Positions 54,899 to 64,000 of a stretch of DNA of 64,000 nucleotides are shown here, in pieces (positions within the stretch are counted from its first letter, which is position 1; each line of letters starts with the position of its first letter). Position numbers and translations under genes: made by a program. Below the pieces are notes generated by a model that saw nothing but the letters and a program-made list of their open reading frames with translations, made no database searches and was not told the origin of the DNA. Origin of the DNA: Novosphingobium fuchskuhlense (GTDB lineage Bacteria; Pseudomonadota; Alphaproteobacteria; Sphingomonadales; Sphingomonadaceae); NCBI RefSeq assembly GCF_001519075.1, contig NZ_KQ954245.1, positions 783,552 to 847,551 of the forward strand, read 5' to 3'.

Positions 54899-55133
54899 GG
54901 GACCGCGAATGCTCCACGTGGATGTGCACAGGAAAGCAGGATCGTCGTTTTTTCTGGGATGCGGCCCGATTGCTCCAGTTGGCATGGGAACCGCGCCGCA
55001 GGCAAGCCCGCCAATACCCCAAACCGGGGGTATTTGCTTATGGCACAATCCCCTATCCCAAGGGCCAAAGCCGGATCCTGCGCCCGAACTGCGTTGCACG
55101 CCGGCAGAACGTGTTCGCGGGAGATCACAGCCA
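54899..55133. promoter_or_regulatory. Divergent promoter region LuxR / RTX gene
   Basis: A 235-bp non-coding gap. An AT-richer stretch (TTTTTTCTGG near 54951) and TATTTGCTTATGG (about 55031-55043) could be promoter elements; GGGAG precedes the RTX ATG by about 11 nt. No convincing palindrome was found. Confidence 0.35.
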
Positions 55134-58100
55134 ATGCCCGATACGCTCTCGGATCTGAAGGACAACTGGGGCACCGGCCCGGGCGGCGAGGATATCGTCC
55201 TCCTCGATCCGGCCGATTTCCACCTCGGCCTCTCGAGCTTCAGCGATGCCCAGATCGACCAGATCATCTCGGCAATCCCGTTCACCTCGCACACGCCGGG
55301 CACGAACTACATCGATATCGATGCAGGGGCCGCCGGGTTTGGCGCAAAGGCCAAGTTCTTCGCCGATTTCAGCTTCGGCCTTGCCCTCAACTACACCTTC
55401 AACCTAGGCCAGACTCAGGCCAGCGCCTCGGGCACCAAGGCGTTCGACGCCACCTTCGATGCCAACGGGGACGGCCGTGTCGATCTCTACGGCGCCTACG
55501 ATCTCAACACCGCCAAGGCCCAGTTCACCTTCGGCGTACACAATGTCCTGCCCCAGAATGGCGAGACCGTGCTCGGCCTCGGCGTCAAGACCTCGGGCAA
55601 TTTCGATATCGGTTTCAAGGACATCGATATCTACACCCCGCTGGGGTCGGTCTACAAGAACAGCTCGGACTTCTTCTTTTCAAAGTCGCTCGACAGCTAC
55701 ACCAGCCTGTTCAAACTCGATCAGGGCGATCCGCCGTCCGTCTATGATACCAAGGGGATCTACGGATCGCTCACCGCTCCGCGCCTGCCCGATCTTGCAG
55801 TTTCGGCCTCGGGCGGCGTCGGGGCGACGGCGACCAGCAGCGGTGTCGGGCCCGATATCGGCCTGCTCAAGATCATGCCGCTCGAATTCGTGCCGGTGAT
55901 CGGCCAGGTGCTGCGCGGCGGCGTCCAGCTGCTTGCCAGCGATCCGCTCGATGTCATCCTCGAATGGGAACTCCTCCACCTCTCGCTCAACATGCATCTC
56001 GGCCTTGCGCAGGACCTCAAGGTCACGCTCGCCGGGGTCGACAGCGCGGTCAAGGTTGAGGAACGGTCGGCGGGCGACGGTTACACCACCATCTTCGACC
56101 AGAGCGTCGCCTATGGCAGCACCGTCAGCCTGCCCTTCTCGCAAGGGGACCGGCTCGGCACCCGGATCACCGAGACCTATACGCTCCACCTCCATTCCGA
56201 CAGCACGGTCGCGCTCGATGCCCGCGCCACGATCGAACTGGGGCTGCTCTACTTCAAGCTGATCGTGAACCCGATCTTCATCGACGAGAAGAAGTTCGAA
56301 CACTGGCTCTACCACCCGGACGAGTTCGAGCTGTTCAAGGTCACCCAGGAAATCGGCCACAAGGGCTCCGACTACACGATCACGCTGCCCGGCATGGTCA
56401 GTGTGGTCGATACCCATGTCGCGGTCACCGGCACCGATGCCGGCGAGACGATCACCATGGCCGACAAGCAGCCAATGGTCGACGCCCTCGCCGGCGATGA
56501 CACCGTCATCGGCAATGCCGATCGCAACCTCATCTATGGCGGCGAGGGTAACGATACGATCTCCGGAGGCGCCGGCGATGACGAGATCCACGGCGGCAAG
56601 GGCTCGGACACCATCGATGGCGGGGCCGGCAACGACCTGCTCTACAGCGAGGCCGCGCTGGCGACGAAGCCCGAGGTCATCACCGGCGGCGCGGGCAACG
56701 ACCGGATCGAGGCCGGGGGCCCCGGCACCTACGACGGCGGCGCGGACGACGACCAGGTCCTGCTGGTCGTCTCGGTCCTCGGCGGCCAGACCGTGCGCGG
56801 CGGCACCGGCAACGACGAGCTCACCGCCGACTTCCTGTTCCACACCAAGGGCGTCAGCGTCTCGCTGGCGGACAGCGGCACCGGCACCCTTCTTGCCGCG
56901 ACCGCGAGCCGGCCCGCTGTCACGTACGAGGGGATCGAGACCTTCACGCTCAAGGGCAGCGTTGCGAAGGACGTCTTCACCGGCAGCAAGGGAGCCGATA
57001 CCCTCGACGGGCGCGGCGGCAACGATATCCTCAGCGGCGCGGGCGGCGACGACACCATCCTCGGGCGGGACGGCGTCGACACGATCCATGGCGATGGCGG
57101 CAACGATGTCGTCTCGGGCGGTGCGGGCGATGACCAGCTCTTTGGCGATGCCGGCGACGACGGTATCGACGGCGGCGTCGGAAACGACACGATCCGCGCC
57201 GGCAGCGGCAGCGACGTGGTCAGCGGCGACGCCGGCAACGACACGATCTACGTCGACGACAAGGACGGCGTGAAGGATGTCGCCACGGGCGACGACGGCG
57301 ACGACGTGCTGCGCGGCGGCACCGGCAAGGACGAGCTGAACGGCGTTGCCGGCAACGACCGGCTCTATGCCGGCTCCGATGGCGGCACGCTCTATGGCGG
57401 CGATGGCGACGACCAGTTCTGGGGTGCCGCCACAGCGATCATGCATGGCGGCTCGGGCAGCGATACCTTCAACGTCACCGCCAAGATGACCGGCATGCAG
57501 ATCTTCGGCGAAGGCGAGAAGACCAGCGATCCCAAGCAGGGGCAGGATCTTCTCGTCCTCGGCGCCGGGGTTGCCGCCATCAACGAGGCCGCGCCCGCGA
57601 GCTACCAGTTCGCCGATTTCGACCGCGCCCAGGTCATGCTGTACGACAGCAATGTCACACTCACCAACGGCACCACCGCTGTCGGCATCGAAAACTTCGA
57701 CGTGCGCGGCACTGCCGGCGCCGATGCGATCCTCTTCGGCAAGGGCGACGATACCGCGCGCGGCGGCAAGGGGAACGATTACCTCGACGGCGGCGGCGGG
57801 CGCGACAACCTCTATGGCGAGGAAGGCGACGATGCGCTCGTCGGCGGCCTTGGCGCCCACTACTACGGGGGCAGCGGCAACGACACGCTCTATCTCCGCA
57901 TCCCCGCCGGTGACGAGCTTGGCGCCAATCAGGCCTTCTATCTCGATGCCGGTTCGGGTGACACCCTGTTCCAGGCCACCGTCGGCGGGGTCACCACCAC
58001 CACCACTCTCCCCGGCGAGGGCGGCGGCAGCTTCGGCACGGTGCTCTCGAGTATCGAGGCAATCCGCATGACCGGTGGCGGCGCGGGCAACGACCGCATC

Positions 58101-60548
58101 AGTGGCGGCATCGGAGCGGACCTCCTCAAGGGCGGCGCCGGCAACGACAACCTCAGCGGGCGCAGCGGCGACGACACCCTCATCGGCGGGGCCGGGCGCG
58201 ACCGGGTCTATGGCGATGCGGGCAACGATTTTCTCGACATCACCGATCTTGCCACCCCCGGCGGCTCGGCCAGCTTGGGCGGCGACCAGGCCTTCGGCGG
58301 CGATGGCAACGACACGATCATCGCCACCAACAGCGCCAACCGCATCGAAGGCGGCCTCGGCGACGATGACATCTCGGTCGGCGATGGCGGCAACTACGGG
58401 GCCTTTGTCACACTGATCAACGGCGATGGCGGCAACGACCACATCCAGGGCAGCAACGAGGCGGAGATCATCTTCGGCGGCCCGGACGACGAGACCGCCC
58501 CGGCCAACCTGCGCAGCGGCATCGACCTCGCACAGCTAGACGATGACTACATCCGCGGCGGCGGCGGTGACGACACGATCCGCGGGGGCATCGGCAACGA
58601 TGTGATCTACGGCGATGCCGGTGCCGACAAGCTCTATGGCGGCCGGGGGGATGACACGATCAACGCCGACTGGCTGGACCGCGTGTTCGGCGGCCTCGGC
58701 GATGATCTCGTGATCATCGCGCCCACCCTCACCCCGCCGGCCTCGCCGCTCGTGGTGACGGGCGGCGCGGGCACCGATACGGTGCGCTTTGCCTATACCG
58801 GCCGGAGCGGGCCGCTCTCCTTCACCCTGGCCGGCACCGGCACCACCACGGTCGCGCCCGATCTCAAGCTCGTCACCGTCGAGGTGCTCGATATCGCCCT
58901 GTCCGATGGGAACGATTTCGTAACTGCGGGTGCTGGCAACGACACGATCCGCGGCGGCCTCGGCAGCGACACGATCCTCGGCGGCGGCGGCAACGACGTG
59001 CTCTATGGCCTCGGTGTCGCCCTGCGTCCCGGCACCGGTGCCTCCGGCGCGGCGGCCCCGCTGGATTCGCTCGTGGGCAATGCCGGCAACGACCGCCTCG
59101 TCTTCGACAACGCCGGCCGCGCCGATGGCGGTGCCGGCACCGACACCCTGGAGATCCACGGCCTCAACGCCGCGATAGGCCGCGGCGTGTTCATCGCCGG
59201 TGGCACCGGCACCCTTGCCGGCATCGACTACACCGACCTTGAAGCGCTCGACTACACCGCAGACCTTGCCGGCGGCGCGGTGGGCCTCCGGGCCGGCACG
59301 GGCGCTGACCGCCTCGTCGGCAGCGATGCGGGCGACACGCTCGATGGCGGCGGCGGAAACGACACGATCTCTGGCATGGGCGGCAACGACATGCTCAAGG
59401 TCGGCGCGATCACCGGGCAAGCCGTGCTTGATGGCGGGCTCGGGTTTGATACGGCCGACATCGATCTGGCCAGTTCGAGCGCGCACCTCTCGGTTCTGCT
59501 CACGGCCCTCCCGCTGCCCGGGACCGGCGCGGCGAGGCCGGTCTCACCGGTCCGGTTCACCTCGGTCGAGGCGCTCGTGATCACCACCGGTTCGGGTAGC
59601 GATGCCGTCACCGGCGGCGCACGCGCGGACCGCATCAGCACCGGCAGCGGCGATGACCGCGTGAACAGCGGTCTCGGCGCGGACACCGTCTCGCTCGGCG
59701 ATGGCAACGACCTGCTCATCGATCAGGGCGGCAACGGCGACGTGATCGACGCCGGGCGCGGCGACGACCGGGTGACCATCGGCAAGCAGGCCGCCCTCGT
59801 CGATGGCGGCGAGGGGAACGACCGGATCACCGCCGATCTCTCGTCCTACACCGGCCTGTCCGTCACGCTCGCGCTCGGTGGCACGGTCGCCCTGCCGGCG
59901 CGCGGTTCGGCACTCAAAGGCTTCGAGGAGTATGTCCTCACCTTCGGCAGCGGCAACGATACGGTGCGGGCCGACTACGGCCTCCACCAGCTCGATGGTG
60001 GTGCCGGCACGGATACGCTCGTCATCGTAGCCGACGATGTGGTCAGCTACACCACGCACACCGTCGGCGCTGTCACCACCTACACGTTCGCCAACGGCAT
60101 GGTCGCCACCGGCTTCGAAAGCGTGACCTTCGAGTACCGTCCGCGCACGCTCATCGGCACCGCTGCCGACGACGTGCTGGTCGGCGGCCCGGGGAACGAC
60201 CTCCTGTCGGGCGGCAAGGGCACCGATCGGCTGACGGGCGGCGATGGCGCGGATTCCTTCCGCATCGATCTGCTCCCCACCACAGGGTCGGGAGCAGATA
60301 CCATCACCGATTTCCATTCGGGCGAGGATCACATCGTGCTCGACAGCCGGGTGTTCACCCAGTTCAGCGCCTATGCCGGCAGCGCCCTTCCGGCAGCCGA
60401 GCTGGCGGACGGCACCGGCCACCTCGTCTATGACGCCGCGAGCGGCCGGCTCAGCTATGTCACGGTCGGCGCAAGCCCCGATCCGATCGTGATCGCTGCT
60501 CTCGCGGGCGGTGGCGAACTGCTGGCCAGCGACATCCTGATCATCTGA
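55134..60548 (+). CDS. Large RTX calcium-binding protein with a type I secretion C terminus
   Basis: 1804 residues from ATG 55134. No Sec signal. The first about 450 residues form a region I do not recognise, with one EF-hand-like loop DANGDGRVD (about 109-117). From about 460 the protein is built of RTX nonapeptides (GGxGNDxLxGGxGDDxI), in several blocks separated by beta-rich spacers. It ends with GADSFRIDLLPTTGSGADTITDFHSGEDHIVLD (about 1703-1740), the type I secretion tail seen after M10/serralysin-type repeats. RTX repeats bind Ca2+ and fold outside the cell. No protease or lipase motif was found. An adhesin or surface-layer-like role is plausible. No ABC exporter of type I secretion lies nearby. 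Confidence 0.87.
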   Translation: MPDTLSDLKDNWGTGPGGEDIVLLDPADFHLGLSSFSDAQIDQIISAIPFTSHTPGTNYIDIDAGAAGFGAKAKFFADFSFGLALNYTFNLGQTQASASGTKAFDATFDANGDGRVDLYGAYDLNTAKAQFTFGVHNVLPQNGETVLGLGVKTSGNFDIGFKDIDIYTPLGSVYKNSSDFFFSKSLDSYTSLFKLDQGDPPSVYDTKGIYGSLTAPRLPDLAVSASGGVGATATSSGVGPDIGLLKIMPLEFVPVIGQVLRGGVQLLASDPLDVILEWELLHLSLNMHLGLAQDLKVTLAGVDSAVKVEERSAGDGYTTIFDQSVAYGSTVSLPFSQGDRLGTRITETYTLHLHSDSTVALDARATIELGLLYFKLIVNPIFIDEKKFEHWLYHPDEFELFKVTQEIGHKGSDYTITLPGMVSVVDTHVAVTGTDAGETITMADKQPMVDALAGDDTVIGNADRNLIYGGEGNDTISGGAGDDEIHGGKGSDTIDGGAGNDLLYSEAALATKPEVITGGAGNDRIEAGGPGTYDGGADDDQVLLVVSVLGGQTVRGGTGNDELTADFLFHTKGVSVSLADSGTGTLLAATASRPAVTYEGIETFTLKGSVAKDVFTGSKGADTLDGRGGNDILSGAGGDDTILGRDGVDTIHGDGGNDVVSGGAGDDQLFGDAGDDGIDGGVGNDTIRAGSGSDVVSGDAGNDTIYVDDKDGVKDVATGDDGDDVLRGGTGKDELNGVAGNDRLYAGSDGGTLYGGDGDDQFWGAATAIMHGGSGSDTFNVTAKMTGMQIFGEGEKTSDPKQGQDLLVLGAGVAAINEAAPASYQFADFDRAQVMLYDSNVTLTNGTTAVGIENFDVRGTAGADAILFGKGDDTARGGKGNDYLDGGGGRDNLYGEEGDDALVGGLGAHYYGGSGNDTLYLRIPAGDELGANQAFYLDAGSGDTLFQATVGGVTTTTTLPGEGGGSFGTVLSSIEAIRMTGGGAGNDRISGGIGADLLKGGAGNDNLSGRSGDDTLIGGAGRDRVYGDAGNDFLDITDLATPGGSASLGGDQAFGGDGNDTIIATNSANRIEGGLGDDDISVGDGGNYGAFVTLINGDGGNDHIQGSNEAEIIFGGPDDETAPANLRSGIDLAQLDDDYIRGGGGDDTIRGGIGNDVIYGDAGADKLYGGRGDDTINADWLDRVFGGLGDDLVIIAPTLTPPASPLVVTGGAGTDTVRFAYTGRSGPLSFTLAGTGTTTVAPDLKLVTVEVLDIALSDGNDFVTAGAGNDTIRGGLGSDTILGGGGNDVLYGLGVALRPGTGASGAAAPLDSLVGNAGNDRLVFDNAGRADGGAGTDTLEIHGLNAAIGRGVFIAGGTGTLAGIDYTDLEALDYTADLAGGAVGLRAGTGADRLVGSDAGDTLDGGGGNDTISGMGGNDMLKVGAITGQAVLDGGLGFDTADIDLASSSAHLSVLLTALPLPGTGAARPVSPVRFTSVEALVITTGSGSDAVTGGARADRISTGSGDDRVNSGLGADTVSLGDGNDLLIDQGGNGDVIDAGRGDDRVTIGKQAALVDGGEGNDRITADLSSYTGLSVTLALGGTVALPARGSALKGFEEYVLTFGSGNDTVRADYGLHQLDGGAGTDTLVIVADDVVSYTTHTVGAVTTYTFANGMVATGFESVTFEYRPRTLIGTAADDVLVGGPGNDLLSGGKGTDRLTGGDGADSFRIDLLPTTGSGADTITDFHSGEDHIVLDSRVFTQFSAYAGSALPAAELADGTGHLVYDAASGRLSYVTVGASPDPIVIAALAGGGELLASDILII

Positions 60549-60646
60549 GGCGAACGGAGGCGAGCCGCTTTGCCCGGCCCTTTCGGACAAGGCGCTGCAC
60601 TGCAGCAACACTTGCCCTTGGGCAGGAGGACCCATACGAAGGTTAA

Positions 60647-61834
60647 GTGCGTCGAATCATGTCTCTCCCGCTTGCCGGCACCCTGGCGCTTGCCGCCTGC
60701 GCGCCGGCCGCTCCGCCACCACCGCCCAAACCCCACGTTTCGGTAGCTCTCCCGCTGCAGCGCAAGGTGGTCGATTGGGACGACTACGTCGGCCGGTTCG
60801 AGGCGGTGCAGGATGTCGAGATAAGGCCGCGCATATCCGGCACGGTCGAAAGCGTGAACTTCCGCGAAGGCGTCGAAGTCGCCCGGGGCCAGGTGCTCTT
60901 CACCATCGATCCGCGCCCCTATCGTGCCGCTGCGGAGCAGGCCCGCGCCGATCTCGCCAAGGCCGAGGCGCTGGTCACCAATGCCCGCACCGAACTCGCC
61001 CGGGCGCAGAAGCTCGTCGACGCGCAGGCTATCAGCCGCGAGGAGTTCGAGACCAAGCAGGCGGCCCTGCGCAGCGCCGTGGCCGCCGCCGGGGCCGCCC
61101 GCGCCAACCTCGAAGCCAAGTCGCTCGATCTCTCCTTCACCACCGTCCGCGCGCCCATCAGCGGCCGCGTCTCGGACAAGCGCGTGTCCATCGGCACCTA
61201 CGTGGCGGCGGGCCAGACGGTCCTCACCCGCATCGTCACCGTCAATCCGATCCGCTTCGCCTTCGAAGGCGCAGAGACCTTCTACCTCAAGTATGTCCGC
61301 CAGGCGCAATCCGGGGAGCGCCAGTCCTCGCGCTATGCGCCCAATCCGGTCGATATCAAGCTGGCCGACGAAACCAGCTACCGCTGGCATGGCCTGATGA
61401 AGTTCGTCGACAACGCGATCGATCGCAATTCGGGCACGATCCGCGCCTTTGCCGAGGTGGACAACCCCACCGGGTTCCTCGTCCCGGGCATGTTCGGCCG
61501 CGCCCGCCTGCTGGGTTCAGGCACCTACAGCGCCCTGCTCGTCCCCGATGAAGCCATTGTCACCGATCAGACCCGGCGCTTTGTCTACGTCGTCGGCAAG
61601 GACGGCAAGACGGTGCAGCGCAATGTCGAGACCGGGCCGCTGGTCGAAGGCCTGCGCGTGGTCAAGACCGGCCTCGCGCCCACCGAAAAGGTCATCCTTG
61701 ATGGTCTCGCGCGGCTGCAGCCGGGCGTGGACGTCGATGCCAAGGTGATCACGATGAAGCCCCGCGCGGCGGCGGATTCGCCCGCCTCCAACGCGATCAA
61801 AGCGCCTGCTGCGGCCGAGGCGACGGCCAAGTAA
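60647..61834 (+). CDS. RND efflux periplasmic adaptor (membrane fusion lipoprotein)
   Basis: 395 residues. The lipobox LALAACAP implies an inner-membrane-anchored lipoprotein. Barrel-sandwich (lipoyl-like) halves VEIRPRISGTVESVNFREGVEVARGQVLFTIDPRPY and TTVRAPISGRVSDKRVSIGTYV flank a helical hairpin; membrane-proximal domains follow. It is the AcrA/MexA class partner of the downstream RND pump, whose start overlaps its stop by one base. GTG 60647 has AAGG nearby; ATG 60659 is an alternative start. The 98-bp gap behind the RTX gene holds only a small hairpin (TGCCC-TT-GGGCA near 60614). Confidence 0.9.
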   Translation: MRRIMSLPLAGTLALAACAPAAPPPPPKPHVSVALPLQRKVVDWDDYVGRFEAVQDVEIRPRISGTVESVNFREGVEVARGQVLFTIDPRPYRAAAEQARADLAKAEALVTNARTELARAQKLVDAQAISREEFETKQAALRSAVAAAGAARANLEAKSLDLSFTTVRAPISGRVSDKRVSIGTYVAAGQTVLTRIVTVNPIRFAFEGAETFYLKYVRQAQSGERQSSRYAPNPVDIKLADETSYRWHGLMKFVDNAIDRNSGTIRAFAEVDNPTGFLVPGMFGRARLLGSGTYSALLVPDEAIVTDQTRRFVYVVGKDGKTVQRNVETGPLVEGLRVVKTGLAPTEKVILDGLARLQPGVDVDAKVITMKPRAAADSPASNAIKAPAAAEATAK

Positions 61835-64000
61835 TGCGCTTGCCGCATTTCTTCATCGACCGGCCGATCTTTGCGGCGGTGCTCTCGATCCTGATCGTCA
61901 TCATCGGCGCGATCGCCTATCCCTCGCTGCCGGTCGGCCAGTACCCGGAAATTGCGCCGCCCACGGTGGTCGTCTCGGCCAGCTACCCGGGTGCCACCGC
62001 CGAAACGCTGGCCGAAACCATCGCCGCTCCGCTCGAGGAATCGATCAACGGCGTCGAGAACATGATCTACATGCAGTCGTCCTCCACGGGCGACGGCAAT
62101 GTCTCGATCACCGTCACCTTCAAGGCGGGCACCAATGTCGATTCGGCCCAGGTGCTGGTGCAGAACCGCGTCGCCACTGCCGAACCCCGCCTTCCCGAGG
62201 AAGTGCGCCAGATCGGCGTGACGGTGCGCAAGAACTCGCCCGACCTGCTCATGGTGATCAACCTCTATTCGCCGGACAAGTCGCTCAGCCACCAGTACGT
62301 CGCCAACTACGCCACCTTGCAGGTGCTCGACCGGCTGAGCCGCATTCCCGGAGTGGGCGGCGTGCGCATCATCGGCGCGCGCGATTACAACATGCGCGTG
62401 TGGATCGATCCCGATGCCGCCGCGAGCCGCAACCTGACGGTGGACGAGATCATCGCGGCGATCCGCGCGCAGAACGCGCAAGTCGCCGCCGGCTCGGTTG
62501 GCCAGCCGCCGTTCAACCAGGGCGGCACCGCCTTCCAGCTTGGCATCCAGACCAGCGGCCGTCTGACCTCGACCGACGAGTTCGGCGCGATCATCCTCAA
62601 GCGTGACGACCAGGGCAGGCTTACCCGCCTGCGCGATATCGCGCGGATCGAGCTTGGCGCGCAGGACTATGGCACCAATGCCTATCGCGACAGCTACCCC
62701 TCGATCGGTATCGGCGTCTCGCAGCTGCCGGGTTCAAACGCGCTGAAAACGGCGGCGGCCGTCGATGCCGAAATGGAAGCGCTCAGCAAAACCTTCCCGC
62801 CCGGCCTCATCTATTCGGTGCCGTTTCACCCCACTGAATACATCCGCGCCTCGATCGAGGCGGTCCAGCACACCCTGTTCGAGGCGATCATCCTCGTCGC
62901 TCTGGTCGTGCTCGTCTTCCTGCAAAGCTGGCGCGCGTCGATCATCCCGATCATCGCCATCCCGGTCTCGCTGATCGGCAGCTTCGCGGCGATGGCGGCG
63001 TTCGGCTTTTCGCTCAACAACCTTTCGCTGTTCGGCCTCGTCCTTGCCATCGGCATCGTGGTCGACGACGCGATCGTGGTGGTCGAAAACATCGAGCGCC
63101 TGATGGAGGAGGAAGGCCTCACCCCCCGTGCCGCCGCGCACAAGACGATGGACGAGGTCTCCGGCGCGCTCATCGCCATCGCGCTCGTGCTGTGCGGGGT
63201 GTTCATCCCCACCGCCTTCATCCCCGGCATCTCGGGCGCGTTCTACAAGCAGTTCGCGCTCACCATCGTCAGCGCGACCGCGATTTCGGCGTTCGTCTCG
63301 CTCACCCTGTCGCCCGCACTCGCGGCGCTGATCCTTCGCCCGCGCGATCACGGCGAAACACCCTGCCCACCCGGCTGGCGCGGCCTCCCGGTCCGTTTCG
63401 CGCGCGGTTTCAACACCCGGTTCGAACGCCTGTCCGCCCGCTATGGCCGCCTCACCGCGCGGCTTGTCCGCTCGCTCGGCATGATCGCGGTGGCCTATGT
63501 CCTGCTCCTCGCCGTGGCCGGCTGGCGCTTCTACGAAACGCCCACGGGCTTCATCCCCGCGCAGGACCAGAGCTACCTGATCGGCGTCGTCCAGCTGCCA
63601 CCCGGCGCCTCGCTCCAGCGCACCGACGAGATCGTCCAGCAGGCCGCGCGGATGGCGCGCGACAATCCCAACGTGAAGACCACCATCGCCTTCGCCGGCT
63701 TCGATGGTGCCACCTTCACCACCGCGCCCAATGCCGGCGCGATCTTCATCACGCTCAAGGATTTCGATCACCGCCAAGCGTCCTCGGATCAGGTCGCGAA
63801 CGAGCTGCGCAAGGCCTACGGCGCGATCACCGCCGGCAATGTCCTTGTCGTGCCGCCGCCGCCAGTGCGCGGCATCGGCACCGGGGGCGGCTTCAAGATG
63901 ATGATCCAGGACCGCTCTGGTGCCGGCTATGCCGCGCTCGAAGGCGCCGCCTTCAAGATGATGATGGCCGCAGGTCAGGAGCCCGGGCTCAGTTCGGTGT
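61834..64000 (+). CDS. HAE1-type RND multidrug efflux permease (3' end outside window)
   Basis: 722 codons are present before the window edge, of about 1,050 expected. Starts MRLPHFFIDRPIFAAVLSILIVIIGAIAYPSLPVGQYPEIAPPTVVVSASYPGA, the classical AcrB-like N terminus. The proton-relay aspartates lie in GIVVDDAIVVVENIERLMEEE of helix 4, and the porter domain and second half begin before the edge. Trimeric inner-membrane pumps of this class export hydrophobic and aromatic compounds with the adaptor encoded just upstream and a TolC-like channel, not visible here. Confidence 0.92.
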   Translation, partial: MRLPHFFIDRPIFAAVLSILIVIIGAIAYPSLPVGQYPEIAPPTVVVSASYPGATAETLAETIAAPLEESINGVENMIYMQSSSTGDGNVSITVTFKAGTNVDSAQVLVQNRVATAEPRLPEEVRQIGVTVRKNSPDLLMVINLYSPDKSLSHQYVANYATLQVLDRLSRIPGVGGVRIIGARDYNMRVWIDPDAAASRNLTVDEIIAAIRAQNAQVAAGSVGQPPFNQGGTAFQLGIQTSGRLTSTDEFGAIILKRDDQGRLTRLRDIARIELGAQDYGTNAYRDSYPSIGIGVSQLPGSNALKTAAAVDAEMEALSKTFPPGLIYSVPFHPTEYIRASIEAVQHTLFEAIILVALVVLVFLQSWRASIIPIIAIPVSLIGSFAAMAAFGFSLNNLSLFGLVLAIGIVVDDAIVVVENIERLMEEEGLTPRAAAHKTMDEVSGALIAIALVLCGVFIPTAFIPGISGAFYKQFALTIVSATAISAFVSLTLSPALAALILRPRDHGETPCPPGWRGLPVRFARGFNTRFERLSARYGRLTARLVRSLGMIAVAYVLLLAVAGWRFYETPTGFIPAQDQSYLIGVVQLPPGASLQRTDEIVQQAARMARDNPNVKTTIAFAGFDGATFTTAPNAGAIFITLKDFDHRQASSDQVANELRKAYGAITAGNVLVVPPPPVRGIGTGGGFKMMIQDRSGAGYAALEGAAFKMMMAAGQEPGLSSV

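Noticed and set aside
56530..60260. Dense short tandem-like repeats within 56.5-60.3 kb as a CRISPR or satellite array
   Set aside because: They are the codons of RTX nonapeptides in one continuous reading frame, with variable spacing and sequence.
60647..64000. RND genes as the secretion machinery of the RTX protein
   Set aside because: The adaptor is an AcrA-type lipoprotein and the permease is an HAE1-type drug pump; type I secretion of RTX proteins needs an ABC exporter and HlyD-type adaptor, neither of which is present.

Overview
The window looks like chromosomal DNA of a Sphingomonadaceae alphaproteobacterium, Novosphingobium/Sphingobium-like. The grounds are high GC, dense short-spaced operons with ATGA/GTGA overlaps, large TonB-dependent receptors (TBDRs) beside glycoside hydrolases, a flavin-dependent 'tryptophan halogenase' next to a TBDR, and short palindromic intergenic repeats. 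The species assignment is inference. I see no tRNA, rRNA, CRISPR array, integrase or transposase, and no gap without a gene longer than about 250 bp.

Layout. (1) 1-6.5 kb: end of a beta-propeller gene, a sterol-desaturase-family hydroxylase, a large GH106 alpha-L-rhamnosidase and a type II NADH dehydrogenase. (2) 6.5-11.3 kb: a tight minus-strand operon (HbpS/GlcG-like protein, amidohydrolase, type I extradiol dioxygenase, C-C hydrolase-like alpha/beta hydrolase) headed by a NodD/FdeR-like LysR regulator; it looks like an aromatic ring-cleavage module. (3) 11.4-17.8 kb: a plus-strand operon GH1 - esterase - ThuA-like - FAD monooxygenase, then TetR diverging from a luciferase-like flavin monooxygenase. 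(4) 18-33 kb: TBDR, GPH sugar symporter (frameshifted), a pair matching both subunits of C-glycoside deglycosidase, GH3, GH43 (broken by an in-frame stop), Gfo/Idh dehydrogenase, TIM-barrel isomerase/hydratase, a Tat-exported small subunit with a GMC oxidoreductase, and an MFS transporter. (5) 33-37.7 kb: DHA2 transporter, cupin, FAH-family hydrolase and LacI regulator. (6) 37.8-50.9 kb: a second polysaccharide-utilisation-like locus with ROK repressor, ROK kinase, flavin halogenase, TBDR, exo-acting GH3 and LamG-GH2. (7) 51-64 kb: a two-subunit molybdenum hydroxylase, LuxR regulator, a 1.8-kDa-residue-scale (about 1,800 aa) RTX calcium-binding secreted protein and an RND efflux pump running off the right edge.

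How the parts fit. The central locus contains the parts needed to break glycosides by sugar C3 oxidation followed by beta-elimination rather than hydrolysis, including cleavage of carbon-carbon-linked (C-) glycosides: two candidate 3-oxidases (NAD-type Gfo/Idh and FAD-type GMC), the alpha/beta C-deglycosidase pair, and a second TIM-barrel enzyme that could process the released 3-keto sugar. Around it lie rhamnosidase, beta-glucosidases, an esterase and aromatic hydroxylation and ring-cleavage enzymes. A coherent hypothesis is uptake and complete catabolism of plant aromatic (flavonoid-type) O- and C-glycosides. An inverted-repeat motif TAGAA-N6-TTCTA, or a variant of it, occurs in four promoters (16639, 22024, 27608, 33454) and suggests a TetR regulon tying this locus together.
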